Positions 1 to 10,657 of a stretch of DNA of 64,000 bases are shown here, piece after piece; the first letter of the stretch is position 1; every line of letters begins with the position of its first letter. Location: assembly GCF_016613475.2 (NCBI RefSeq), contig NZ_CP071517.1, positions 3,410,001-3,474,000 on the forward strand, written 5' to 3'. A program made the translations under genes and the position numbers. The notes under the pieces were generated by a model. The model was not told where the DNA came from. It ran no database searches and worked only from the letters and a program-made list of their open reading frames with translations. The DNA is from Lysobacter arenosi (GTDB lineage Bacteria; Pseudomonadota; Gammaproteobacteria; Xanthomonadales; Xanthomonadaceae).

Positions 1-1
1 G

Positions 2-595
2 ACACGGCTGCCGACGGCCGAGCCGGTGGTCTGGCTGACCATCGACGACGGCCCGTCTGACGACACCCGGGCGATGCTCGACCTGCTCGATGCCCGCAAC
101 GCGCGGGCGACCTTCTTCCTGGTTGGCGACCGTGCGCAGGCCCGGCCGGAGCTGGTCGGCGAAATCGCGCGTCGCGGCCACGGCATCGGCCAGCACAGCC
201 ACACCCACCCGCAGGCGCGCTTCTGGGCGCTGCCACCGATGGCGATGCGGGCGCAGATCGACGATGCCCAGGCGGCGCTGACGCAACTGGCCGGCGCACC
301 GCCGCGCTGGTTCCGCGCGGTGGTCGGCATGGCCAACCCGTTCGTGGCCGCCGCGCTCAAGCGGCACGGGCTGGCGCGCGTGGCCTGGTCAGCGCGTGGC
401 TTCGATGCGGTGATGCAGGAGCCGGCCGGCGTGGCCTCGCGCATCGAGCGCGACCTCGCACCCGGCGCGATCGTGCTGCTGCATGAAGGTGCACGCCACG
501 GACGCAATGTCGAAACGCTGGCGGCGGTGCTCGACCGGCTCGACCAGCACGGCTATCGAACCGTGCTGCCGGAGCAGTTGGAAGCGCAGGCTTAG
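2..595 (+). CDS. Polysaccharide deacetylase family protein (NodB domain), 5' truncated
   Basis: The frame is open from the window edge, so the true start lies to the left. The visible part is a NodB-type carbohydrate esterase 4 domain: TIDDGPS carries the paired aspartates, and HSHTHP supplies the two metal-binding histidines of the H-x3-H motif. Enzymes of this family remove N- or O-acetyl groups from polysaccharides or peptidoglycan with a divalent metal. No signal peptide can be judged because the N-terminus is missing. It converges on the methyltransferase gene that ends at 604, leaving an 8-bp gap. The substrate is unknown. Confidence 0.85.
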   Translation, partial: TRLPTAEPVVWLTIDDGPSDDTRAMLDLLDARNARATFFLVGDRAQARPELVGEIARRGHGIGQHSHTHPQARFWALPPMAMRAQIDDAQAALTQLAGAPPRWFRAVVGMANPFVAAALKRHGLARVAWSARGFDAVMQEPAGVASRIERDLAPGAIVLLHEGARHGRNVETLAAVLDRLDQHGYRTVLPEQLEAQA

Positions 596-603
596 ACCGG
601 CAA

Positions 604-1314
604 TCAGCCGGCGATGATCAGCCAGTTGTTGAACGGCGTGCGCCCGCGCAGCGAGGTGAATGTCGCCTTCAATCCGGCATCGGCCAGTCGCGCGCGCACT
701 GCATCCGCATCGGGATAGTTCAGCGGCGCGGCATTCATCCAGCCCACGACCTTGGCGAAGACATCGACGAAGCGGGTGACGTGGGCGCGATGGCTGCCAT
801 CGGCCAGTCCGGTGCGGATCACCAGCTTCGCGCCGGGCGTGAGCATCGCGATGGCCTGGTCGATGGCGTGCATCTGTGCGGCGACCGGCACGAACTGCAG
901 CACGTCGAGCACGGCCACGCTGCCACGGTGCGCCGGCATGCCCTGCGCAAGGTCGGCGGTCTCGAACGCCACATCGCCCAGGTCGCAGCGGGCCGCGGCC
1001 TTGCGTGCGCGCAGGATCTTGCTGACGTCGTTGTCGTAGCCGCGGTAGGGCATGCGCTGGCCATCGGCGCGCAATGCATGCGCGAGCAGACCCAGCCCGC
1101 AGCCCATGTCGAGCAGCGGCGCCTGCGTGCCGCGCAAGGCCTCGCAGACACCGGGATACAGCGGATCGGTGCCGAACTTGCTCCAGGCGTAGTAATAGTC
1201 GCGGCGCCCGTACCAGTGCTCGCGCGGCAGGAAGGCCGACGCGAGGGCGCGTGCCTGCTTGCCCGGCAGCGGTGCTGTCGCAGCGTGCGTGGTCGCGCCG
1301 GCGGAATCGCTCAT
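604..1314 (-). CDS. Class I SAM-dependent methyltransferase
   Basis: A 236-residue protein with a class I methyltransferase fold. The glycine-rich SAM loop LDMGCGLGLL follows a short N-terminal segment, an acidic residue ends the next strand (YRGYDND), and the post-II strand reads VAVLDVLQF. The start ATG overlaps the stop of the upstream hydrolase in an ATGA arrangement, so it is probably translationally coupled. It is the last gene of a three-gene minus-strand operon with an SGNH hydrolase and an aminotransferase. The methyl acceptor cannot be told from sequence. Confidence 0.8.
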   Translation of the reverse strand: MSDSAGATTHAATAPLPGKQARALASAFLPREHWYGRRDYYYAWSKFGTDPLYPGVCEALRGTQAPLLDMGCGLGLLAHALRADGQRMPYRGYDNDVSKILRARKAAARCDLGDVAFETADLAQGMPAHRGSVAVLDVLQFVPVAAQMHAIDQAIAMLTPGAKLVIRTGLADGSHRAHVTRFVDVFAKVVGWMNAAPLNYPDADAVRARLADAGLKATFTSLRGRTPFNNWLIIAG

Positions 1315-1940
1315 CGCGACAGCAGCTCGCGCGCCGCCGGCAGCGCCAGCGTGGTCCATTGCGTGTACATCGCCGCGGACGGATGCAGGCCGTCGTCGGC
1401 GAGCATCTGCGTTTCGCCGCCGCGTTCGCGCGACACCGGCGTGATGTCGACGAAGGCCACGCCGTTCGCCTCGCACACGACCTGCGCGGCGGCGTTGAAC
1501 GTGTCGAGTTCGGCAGCAATGGCCGCCGGTGTGGCCTGCGTGGTCTTCACGAACGGCGTCGCGCCCCAGTCCGGGATCGACAGCACCAGCACGCGGTCGG
1601 CGCGGCCGCGGGCAAAGGCGATCGCGCGCTTGAGCAGGGTCTCGAATTCGCTGCGGTACTCGACCGCGCTGCGTCCGCGGTACTGGTTGTTGACGCCGAT
1701 CAGCAGGGTAACGAAATCCCATTCGCCCAGCGGTTCGGCGCCATCGATGCCCCAGGTCAGCTCGTCGGTGGTCCAGCCGGTGGTGGCGATGATGCGCGGG
1801 TCGGCCAGGGCGATGCCTTCCTCGCGCAGCGCGTGCGCGAGCTGGTGTGGCCAGCGGCCCTCTGCGGCGACGCCTTCACCGATGGTGTAGCTGTCGCCGA
1901 GCGCCAAGTACGACAGTGCGGTGGCGGGAACGCTGGCCAT
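1311..1940 (-). CDS. SGNH/GDSL-family hydrolase
   Basis: A 209-residue protein with the blocks of the SGNH hydrolase superfamily. GDSYT near residue 15 contains the catalytic serine (block I), GVNN corresponds to block III (usually GxND), and DGLHPS near the C-terminus holds the Asp and His of block V. Such enzymes are esterases, lipases or acyl-thioesterases. No clear signal peptide is visible, so it is likely cytoplasmic or needs an upstream start. It sits 5 bp after the aminotransferase stop and overlaps the methyltransferase start by 4 bp. The substrate is unknown. Confidence 0.8.
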   Translation of the reverse strand: MASVPATALSYLALGDSYTIGEGVAAEGRWPHQLAHALREEGIALADPRIIATTGWTTDELTWGIDGAEPLGEWDFVTLLIGVNNQYRGRSAVEYRSEFETLLKRAIAFARGRADRVLVLSIPDWGATPFVKTTQATPAAIAAELDTFNAAAQVVCEANGVAFVDITPVSRERGGETQMLADDGLHPSAAMYTQWTTLALPAARELLSR

Positions 1941-1945
1941 TGCGG

Positions 1946-3199
1946 TCAGGCCACGGCCGCCTGCGCCTGCCCGGCTTCGCTGTCCGCGTAGCGGTCGAGC
2001 AGGCGCTCGATGCGACGGAACACTTCGCGCAGGTCGTCGGGCTGCGGCAGCAGGGTGACGCGGAAATGGTTGCGATACGGCACGTTGAAACTCGAGCCCG
2101 GCACCACCAGCACGTCCTCGGTCTCGAGCAGCTCCAGCGCGAAGCGGTGGTCGTCGAAACCCTGCGCCGCCGCACCGGTCACCGCCGGGAACGCGTACAG
2201 CGCACCGGCCGGTTCGACCAGCTGCAGGTGGCGGCTGGCCGCAACGCTTTCGATCACGGCGCGACGCGCCTCGAACAGACGCCCGCCCGGCGCGCACAAC
2301 GGCGCGATGGTGTCTTCGCCATGCAGCGCTGCCTCGATCGCAAACTGGCCGGGCACGTTGGCGCACAGGCGCAAGGCGCCGAGCAGGTCCATGGCGTGGT
2401 GCAGGTTGCCGCTGGCGACCGGGTCGCCCGACAGCACCGCCCAGCCCACGCGCCAGCCGCAGGCACGGTGGACCTTGCTCAGGCCGCCGAACGACAGGCA
2501 CGGCAGGTCACCGGCGATCGGCGCGATCGGGGTGAACTGGTTGCCGTCATAAAGGATGGAGTCGTAGATCTCGTCGCACATCAGCAGCAGCTTGTGGCGT
2601 GCGGCAATGGCGACGATCTTCTCGATCAGCTCGCGCGGATACGCGGCGCCGGTCGGGTTGTTGGGGTTGATCAGCACGATCGCGCGGGTGCGGCTGGAGA
2701 CCAGCGAGGCGATCTCGTCCGGGTCGGGCAGGAAGCCGTTCTCCGGCAGGCAGCGGTAATAGACCGGCCGGCCGTCGTTGAGGATGGTCGCCGCCGACCA
2801 CAGCGGGTAGTCGGGCGAGGGCAGCAGCACTTCGTCGCCCGGATTCAGCAAGGCGCGCAGCGACAGGTCGATCAGCTCGCTGACGCCGTTGCCGACGAAC
2901 ACGCGCTCCGGGCTCGCATTGGGCGTGCCGCGCTGCTTGTGGAAGCTGGCGATCGCCTCGCGCGCGGCGGGCAGGCCCTGCTGGTGGGTGTAGGGGTCGG
3001 TGTCGCTGATGTGGTCGGCGATTGCGCGCTGCAGGTGCTCCGGCGCGCGGAATCCGAATGCGCCCGGATTGCCGATGTTGAGCTTGATCAGCTTGCGCCC
3101 CTGGCCCTCCAGTTCGCGGGCTCGCCGGGCCAGTTCACCGCGGATCTCGTAGCGGACTTCGGACAGGCGTTCGCGGGTCTTCACGGGGGGCTGGGACAT
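1946..3199 (-). CDS. alaA: Pyridoxal-phosphate aminotransferase, AlaA-like
   Basis: A 417-residue fold-type I aminotransferase. Visible landmarks are the N-terminal NIGNPGAFGF segment, the NPNNPTG motif near residue 178, the cofactor-binding D-x-x-Y (DEIYD) near 209, and the Schiff-base lysine K242 in GGLSKVHR followed by the substrate-carboxylate arginine in GWRVGW. Family and length fit the glutamate-pyruvate aminotransferases AlaA/AlaC, which interconvert alanine and pyruvate. I chose ATG 3199; a TTG at 3211 would add four residues. It is the first gene of the operon with the hydrolase and methyltransferase. Confidence 0.8.
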   Translation of the reverse strand: MSQPPVKTRERLSEVRYEIRGELARRARELEGQGRKLIKLNIGNPGAFGFRAPEHLQRAIADHISDTDPYTHQQGLPAAREAIASFHKQRGTPNASPERVFVGNGVSELIDLSLRALLNPGDEVLLPSPDYPLWSAATILNDGRPVYYRCLPENGFLPDPDEIASLVSSRTRAIVLINPNNPTGAAYPRELIEKIVAIAARHKLLLMCDEIYDSILYDGNQFTPIAPIAGDLPCLSFGGLSKVHRACGWRVGWAVLSGDPVASGNLHHAMDLLGALRLCANVPGQFAIEAALHGEDTIAPLCAPGGRLFEARRAVIESVAASRHLQLVEPAGALYAFPAVTGAAAQGFDDHRFALELLETEDVLVVPGSSFNVPYRNHFRVTLLPQPDDLREVFRRIERLLDRYADSEAGQAQAAVA

Positions 3200-3379
3200 T
3201 GCTGCAGGCAAGATGGGGGTCGGAAAGCCAGACTAGCCGAAACTGGCGCGAACGGCAGCGGAAATGGCCCATATATGGCGGATGTGGTCGCAACTTCGAC
3301 GGTGTGAGCGGTAACCGGCCGCTGCGCTCGGGATGATCAGGTTCCATGCCCGTTGGCCGCATGCGCTCGGGATGACGGC

Positions 3380-3385
3380 TAGAAT
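3380..3385 (+). promoter_or_regulatory. Candidate -10 box of rsgA
   Basis: TAGAAT lies 30 bp before the TTG start of rsgA, in the context GGCTAGAATC. The same hexamer in similar context precedes maeB (7482) and aceE (15445). No convincing -35 hexamer was seen at 16-18 bp. Its TAG is also an in-frame stop for rsgA. Prediction only. Confidence 0.35.
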
Positions 3386-3415
3386 CCCGGGCATGCACCC
3401 AGTCGCCGCAAAGTC

Positions 3416-4573
3416 TTGATCCCCGGTTTCGACGCCCTGCAGGCCATCGGCTGGCCCTTGAAGGCCAGTTCGCCGGTTCCGGTCGGCGGCTCGTCGACGG
3501 AAAGCTCGCCGCTCGACCAGGTCTGGCTCGACCTCATGGCCGAGCATCCCAAGGCGCGGCCGGCACGGGTCGTCGAGCAGCACCGCAGCGGCTACATCGT
3601 TTCCGACGGTCCCGATCACGGCTTCCCGGTCGAGTCCCTGCCCGAATGGCAGCGCCCGCCCGGTTACCGCAAGGGCACGGTCACGATCGACCAGCGCCCG
3701 GGCGTCGGCGACTGGCTGCTGGTGGAAGGCCGCAAGGCGGTGGCCCTGCTGCCACGCCGCAGCGCGATCAAGCGTGGCGCCGCCGGCGAGCACTACCAGC
3801 AACAGCTGATCGCGGCCAACGTCGACACCGTATTCGTGGTCTGCGGCCTGGATGCCGATTTCAATCCGCGCCGGATCGAGCGCTACCTGCTGCTGGTGCG
3901 CGGCGGCGGTGTCGAACCGGTGGTCGTGCTGACCAAGGCCGACCAGGCCGAGGCAGCCGACGCGGAGGTGCTGCCCGACGCGATGGCGGCCCTGGTCGAG
4001 CTGGCCGCGCAGGGCGTGGCCGTGCGCGCGGTCAACGCCCGCGACGCCGAAAGTGTCGCCGCCCTGAACCCGTGGCTGCAGCCGGGCTGCACCGCGGTGC
4101 TGGTCGGCAGCTCCGGTGCCGGCAAGTCGACCCTGACCAACACCCTGCTCGGCACCGAGCGGATGAAGACCGGCGAAGTGCGCGAGAACGATTCGCGCGG
4201 CCGCCACACCACCACCCATCGCGCGCTGATCCCGTTGCCGACCGGCGCCTGCCTGATCGATACGCCGGGCATGCGCGAACTCAAGCCAACCGGCGAGGAA
4301 GACGTCGCCGAGAACTTCAGCGACGTCGAAGCCCTGGCCGAGAAGTGCCGCTTCCGCGACTGCAAGCACGCGCGCGAACCCGGCTGTGCGGTCCGCGAAG
4401 CGATCGAGGCCGGCAAGCTCGACCCGCAACGTTTCGCCAACTACCTCAAGCTCAGCGACGAAGTCGCCGGCGCCGCCCATCGGCTGGCCCATCGGCGTGC
4501 GCAGAAGGCCGAGGAGAAGGTGGCGAACAAGTCGCTCAGCAAGCGGCTTGACGAGAAGTATGGGAAGCACTGA
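3416..4573 (+). CDS. rsgA: Ribosome small-subunit-dependent GTPase A (RsgA/YjeQ)
   Basis: A 385-residue late 30S ribosome assembly factor. An N-terminal OB-fold region is followed by a circularly permuted GTPase in which G4 (TKAD, about residue 172) precedes G1 (GSSGAGKST, about 231) and G3 (DTPGMRE, about 282). The C-terminal zinc-binding element CRFRDCKHAREPGC closes the protein. The start is a TTG: an in-frame TAG at 3380-3382 rules out anything further upstream, and no ATG or GTG lies between. The protein is slightly longer than E. coli RsgA because of its N-terminal extension. Confidence 0.93.
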   Translation: MIPGFDALQAIGWPLKASSPVPVGGSSTESSPLDQVWLDLMAEHPKARPARVVEQHRSGYIVSDGPDHGFPVESLPEWQRPPGYRKGTVTIDQRPGVGDWLLVEGRKAVALLPRRSAIKRGAAGEHYQQQLIAANVDTVFVVCGLDADFNPRRIERYLLLVRGGGVEPVVVLTKADQAEAADAEVLPDAMAALVELAAQGVAVRAVNARDAESVAALNPWLQPGCTAVLVGSSGAGKSTLTNTLLGTERMKTGEVRENDSRGRHTTTHRALIPLPTGACLIDTPGMRELKPTGEEDVAENFSDVEALAEKCRFRDCKHAREPGCAVREAIEAGKLDPQRFANYLKLSDEVAGAAHRLAHRRAQKAEEKVANKSLSKRLDEKYGKH

Positions 4574-4648
4574 GCGAGCGGACCGCAACCACGCCGCCCC
4601 GGTCATGCCGAAGGGCGTCGCACCGTTCGTCCGGTCTGTCATCACGTC

Positions 4649-5911
4649 ATGACCGACTTCGCGCCCGAAATCGCCCATCACGCCGCGCTCGACGCGCGCA
4701 TGGTCGCTGCGGCGAAAGACGTGCGGCTGCTCGCCCTGGTCAGCTGGCCAGCGGGCCAGGAGGCGGCATTCCTGGCCGACTTCGCCCGCGGCGTGGTCAA
4801 GCTGCCGCACATCGAATACCCGAGCCTGGATTTCAGCGCCACGCGCACCGAGATGGAGGCGATCGCGGCCGCGGCCGACCCGCACCATCCGCTGGGCCAG
4901 TACCTGATCGATTCGGCGCGCAGCTGGTCGCGCGCTGCCGCACTGTGCGAGTCGCTCGGCACGGCCGCGGTCTGCGAGCACTCGATCGAGCTGTTCGGGC
5001 GGCCCGACGAGCCCCTGCCGGGCGACGGTCCGACCACGCGCGAAGCGGCGCAGCACTTCATCTCGATCGCCGACGAACTCGACCACGAGCTGATGTCACC
5101 GGCCGAGCACGTCACCATCTCCGCGACCGCGTTGCAGCTGCAGTTGCAGCGCGAACTGGACGACTACTTCGACGGGCGCGTCATCTCGGTCGAGCTCGAC
5201 CCGGACCTGATCGCCAAGGCCGCCGCCGGCGCCACCCGCATCCGCCTGCGCCACGGCGCCGCCTTCAGCGACTACGACCGCCACCAGCTGCTGCAGCACG
5301 AAGCGTTCGTGCATTCGCTGACCGCGCTCAACGGTCGCGAGCAACCGGTGCTGCCGAGCCTGGCCCTGTCGTCGCCGCGCATCACCGCCACCCAGGAAGG
5401 CCTGGCGACGTTCGCCGAGCAGATCACCGGCAGCATCGACATCGGCCGCATGAAGCGCATCAGCCTGCGCATCGAAGCGGTGGCGATGGCGCTGTCCGGC
5501 GCCGACTTCATCGAAGTGTTCCGCTACTTCCTCGCCGCCGGGCAAACGCCGGAGGACAGCTTCGCCTCGGCGCAGCGCGTGTTCCGCGGCGTCCCGACCA
5601 CGGGTGGCCATGCCTTCACCAAGGACACCGTGTACCTGCGCGGCCTGGTCGGCGTGCACACGTTCTTCCGCTGGGCATTGCGCGACGGAAAGCTGCAGCT
5701 GTGCCGCTGGCTGTTCGCCGGCAAGATGACATTGACCGACGTGCAGCGCTTCGAGCCGCTGTTCGCCGACGGTGTGATCAAGCCGGCGCGCTGGTTGCCG
5801 CATTGGGTGGCGCGCGCCAACGGGTTGGCGGGGATGCTGGCGTTCTCGCTGTTCGCCAACCGGATCCGGCTGGACAAGATCGTGGTGGACGGGAAAGCGC
5901 CAGAGCTCTGA
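4649..5911 (+). CDS. DUF1704 (QEGLA-motif) peptidase-like protein
   Basis: A 420-residue member of the DUF1704 family, whose bacterial members carry the automatic name 'flavohemoglobin expression-modulating QEGLA motif protein'. The name-giving QEGLA motif is near residue 249. About 30 residues before it lies HEAFVH (about 217-222), an H-E-x3-H metal site. The eukaryotic tubulin tyrosine carboxypeptidase MATCAP belongs to the same family and uses such a motif, so a metallo-carboxypeptidase activity is plausible. The bacterial substrate is unknown. The gene stands alone, 75 bp after rsgA. Confidence 0.85.
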   Translation: MTDFAPEIAHHAALDARMVAAAKDVRLLALVSWPAGQEAAFLADFARGVVKLPHIEYPSLDFSATRTEMEAIAAAADPHHPLGQYLIDSARSWSRAAALCESLGTAAVCEHSIELFGRPDEPLPGDGPTTREAAQHFISIADELDHELMSPAEHVTISATALQLQLQRELDDYFDGRVISVELDPDLIAKAAAGATRIRLRHGAAFSDYDRHQLLQHEAFVHSLTALNGREQPVLPSLALSSPRITATQEGLATFAEQITGSIDIGRMKRISLRIEAVAMALSGADFIEVFRYFLAAGQTPEDSFASAQRVFRGVPTTGGHAFTKDTVYLRGLVGVHTFFRWALRDGKLQLCRWLFAGKMTLTDVQRFEPLFADGVIKPARWLPHWVARANGLAGMLAFSLFANRIRLDKIVVDGKAPEL

Positions 5912-5941
5912 TGCGCTTGACCGGACTCTCGACTGTGACGC

Positions 5942-6037
5942 GGCTACATCGGGTGCCTGCGTCGCAAGCTGGCTTCGGCACGGCTGAGCATCGTCACCGT
6001 GCGCGGCGTCGGCTACCGGATCGAGCCCGGCAGCCGT
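5942..6037 (+). pseudogene. Relic of an OmpR/PhoB-family response regulator C-terminus
   Basis: Just after a TGA at 5936-5938, the plus strand reads YIGCLRRKLASA followed by TVRGVGYRIEPG. This is the recognition helix and the terminal beta-hairpin of the winged-helix DNA-binding domain of OmpR-type regulators, with the hallmark RRKL...TVRGVGYR. Nothing upstream encodes the rest of the domain or a receiver: the preceding sequence is the end of the DUF1704 gene. About 32 codons survive, and they run into the 3' end of the convergent membrane-protein gene. It appears to be the scar of a deletion or insertion. Confidence 0.7.
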
Positions 6038-6048
6038 GCCGAGTCATC

Positions 6049-7398
6049 TCAGCGCAGCGGCGACAACGCGCCGTCCTTGCCGATCACGTAGTCGGCTGGA
6101 GCATCGCTGGCGACCAGCACCACGCGGTCGCCGATCGGCACGCCGTCGTAGCTCGGGATGTGATGGCTCAGGCGGAGGTATATCCAGTGCTGGCCCGGGT
6201 CCATTGCACGGATCCGCACTATCTTGTTGCCGGAAGCGGCTACCGCGCGTGCGAGCGATGGCGAGAAGAGTGACTGCAACTCGCCGATCTGGTGCATGCG
6301 GCGCATGACGTTGACGCCGTGCCATGTGCTCAACAGCGCCGCCAGCACCAGCACGATGCGACCGCCGCGACCCACCCGCGACCATGCGGCGGCGCCCAGG
6401 CCTGCGATTGCAGCGGCATAACCGTAGCCGTACTGGTTGGCCGATTCGGCCAGGATCATCACCGGGCCCAATGCCGCCGCGCCCAGCAGCAGGAAGGTCA
6501 GCAGCCAGCGCGCGCCGGCGCGCCAGAACGTCCAGGCCAGCGCCAGCCAGATGCCCAGGCCGACCCACATCCGCGGCTCGGAGAAGCCTGCAGGCAGCAG
6601 GCCGGTGATACCCAGCCGGGTCGCCATCGGCGTGAACACCTGGTACTCCAGCCAGCGCAGCGGGATGAAGCCCAGGCTCCAGCCGTAGTTCGCCGCTTCG
6701 CGCGGTGAGAACAGGATCACACCCAATCGCAGCGACAGGTAGATGGCCGCCGGCACCAGCGCGCCGCAGGTCGCCAACAGCCAGCTGCGCGGACGGCCCA
6801 GCAACAGCCAGGCGATCGCGGTCAGGGCCGGAATGACGATTGCCGACTCCTTCGACAGCAGGCCGATCGCGGTCAGCGCCGCGGCACCGGCGGCGATCCA
6901 CCACGGCGACCGCCCGCGCTGGGCCAGCAGTCCGGTCGCCAGCGCGCAGCCGACCCAGACAAGGTCGCCGATGGTGCCGACCCAGCCATGGGTCTGCACG
7001 GCATAAGGGCTCAGGGCGAATATCAGCGCGCCGACAAAGGCGGCCCTGGCGGGGACGTCGAAGCGACGCAGCAGCAGCGCCAGCATCACCGCATTGAGGC
7101 CGCCCCAGGCAACCATCAGGCCGTGAAAAAGGTACGGGTGCGCGAACAGGTGCTGCGACAACCACAGCCACAGGCTGAAGGTCAGTGGCCGGTACTGGAA
7201 GCTGTCCAGGCCGGTCCACAGATAGCCGCGCGAGAGCAGGTTGGCGTCGTGCCCGGCAAATGCCGCCCATTGCAGCTCGTCATGGCTGAAATAGCCGGGA
7301 TTGAAGACCAGTGGCGCCTGCACCAGCAGCACCGCGGCCAGAACCGCCAGCCAGAACCACCGCTGCTGCCACCCATTCCCTGTGCCCATCGTGTCCAT
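6049..7398 (-). CDS. Polytopic membrane protein, GT-C glycosyltransferase-like
   Basis: A 449-residue protein with about ten hydrophobic segments. The first external loop carries an acidic pair in FSHDELQW, and LLSKESAIV occurs further on. Both features are usual in GT-C fold glycosyltransferases that use lipid-linked sugars (PMT/ArnT/TMTC-like). The C-terminal 60 residues look soluble and periplasmic. ATG 7398 was chosen; a second ATG three codons downstream is possible. It is divergent from maeB. The acceptor is unknown, and another kind of membrane protein cannot be excluded. Confidence 0.65.
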   Translation of the reverse strand: MDTMGTGNGWQQRWFWLAVLAAVLLVQAPLVFNPGYFSHDELQWAAFAGHDANLLSRGYLWTGLDSFQYRPLTFSLWLWLSQHLFAHPYLFHGLMVAWGGLNAVMLALLLRRFDVPARAAFVGALIFALSPYAVQTHGWVGTIGDLVWVGCALATGLLAQRGRSPWWIAAGAAALTAIGLLSKESAIVIPALTAIAWLLLGRPRSWLLATCGALVPAAIYLSLRLGVILFSPREAANYGWSLGFIPLRWLEYQVFTPMATRLGITGLLPAGFSEPRMWVGLGIWLALAWTFWRAGARWLLTFLLLGAAALGPVMILAESANQYGYGYAAAIAGLGAAAWSRVGRGGRIVLVLAALLSTWHGVNVMRRMHQIGELQSLFSPSLARAVAASGNKIVRIRAMDPGQHWIYLRLSHHIPSYDGVPIGDRVVLVASDAPADYVIGKDGALSPLR

Positions 7399-7481
7399 CG
7401 CGCGCCCTTGAGGCGGGCATTGTGCGTAACGGCCGGCAACCGCGCCATACCGTGCCGTCCTCGGCCTCCGCCGGAAGCGGC

Positions 7482-7487
7482 TAGAAT
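7482..7487 (+). promoter_or_regulatory. Candidate -10 box of maeB
   Basis: TAGAAT lies 28 bp before the maeB ATG in the context GGCTAGAATC, as in front of rsgA. It lies in the 117-bp divergent gap between the membrane protein gene and maeB. No clear -35 partner was recognised. Confidence 0.35.
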
Positions 7488-7515
7488 CTGCGGCCCGCCT
7501 GTGGTTTTCCCTCAG

Positions 7516-9809
<2,294 letters not shown>

Positions 9810-9813
<4 letters not shown>

Positions 9814-10193
9814 TCTTCGTCCTCATCCCCGCGCAGCACCTTCCTCTGCATCGCATCCAGATACGCATCGGCCTCTGCCGCTGACGAGAAGATCTCGTTC
9901 AGCGGCACCGCCTTCACCACATCGAACACCTTCTGGATCTGCGGCTGCGGGTTGAGCACCAGCACCTTGCCCGAGTGCCCCGCCAGCGCCTTGCGTGCGC
10001 GGAAGATCGAGCGGATTCCTGCCGAACTGATGTACACAAGCTCGCTCAGGTCGAGCAGCAACGACTGCATGCCGGGCAACAGCGGCTCGAGCTGGCGGTC
10101 GAACTCGGCGTAGCTGTCGGTGTCGAGGCGGCCACCGAGGGCGATGCGCTGCGAACCGTTGCTGGGCGGATCGATGTGGATCTGGAGTTCCAT
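9810..10193 (-). CDS. STAS-domain anti-anti-sigma factor (RsbV/SiaC-like)
   Basis: A 127-residue STAS protein. The conserved loop YISSAGIRS (residues 54-62) holds the serine phosphorylated by the partner kinase; S56 or S57 is the likely site. Unphosphorylated antagonists of this family bind the kinase or a downstream target, and phosphorylation releases them. It is the last gene of a three-gene operon with a kinase and a PP2C phosphatase, 47 bp after the kinase. The ATG at 10193 has an upstream GAGG. It overlaps maeB by 4 bp at a shared CTAG. Confidence 0.85.
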
Positions 10194-10240
10194 GGGCGAC
10201 CTCGTGGGGGACTTGCCTTGCAATCAAGGGGCTTGAAGTT

Positions 10241-10657
10241 TCAGCGTGTACGCAGCACCACGTGCAGCACGTTGTAAGGTTCCTCGCGCACATAGCGCAC
10301 GCTGCGCGCCAGTTCGCGCACCAGGTGCACGCCCAGCCCGCCGACCGGCCGGTCGAGGATGTCGGCGTCCAGTTCCGGTGGGTCGTGGTCGAGCGGGTCA
10401 AAAGGCTTGCCGTTGTCGCGGAACTCGACATGCAGGCCGTCGTCGTCGCGGGCGATGTCGACTGCGATTCGGCGCTGCGCGTGTTCGCCGCCGTCGTCAC
10501 CATGTTCGATCGCGTTGCAGACCACCTCCTCGGCGATCAGGCGCATGTCGTCGCGCAATTCCCTGGCGATGCCATGCTCGAGCAAAGACTGCTCGATCGA
10601 ATCGAGCAGCAGCCCCAGCTGCGTGCGTTCGCACGGGATCTGCAGGCGCAGTCGCAT
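10241..10657 (-). CDS. RsbW-type serine/threonine kinase (HATPase_c anti-sigma factor family)
   Basis: A 138-residue GHKL-fold protein of the anti-sigma kinase type. The N-box is EEVVCNAIEHG (about residues 47-57), the G1 box is FRDNGKPFDP, and the G2 box is GGLGVHLVREL. It should phosphorylate the STAS protein encoded next to it and so set the state of the switch. Its ATG overlaps the phosphatase stop by one base (TGATG), indicating coupling. No sigma factor gene is adjacent, so the target may be another protein or may be encoded elsewhere. Confidence 0.85.
   Translation of the reverse strand: MRLRLQIPCERTQLGLLLDSIEQSLLEHGIARELRDDMRLIAEEVVCNAIEHGDDGGEHAQRRIAVDIARDDDGLHVEFRDNGKPFDPLDHDPPELDADILDRPVGGLGVHLVRELARSVRYVREEPYNVLHVVLRTR

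Noticed and set aside
3325..3375. Repeated TGCGCTCGGGATGA upstream of rsgA
   Set aside because: Two short, imperfect copies 38 bp apart without symmetry; they may be degenerate repeat remnants, but there is not enough to call a feature.
3233..5086. A 617-codon open frame antisense to rsgA and the DUF1704 gene
   Set aside because: It crosses two well-supported genes and has the Arg/Gly/Ala/Val-biased composition of shadow frames.
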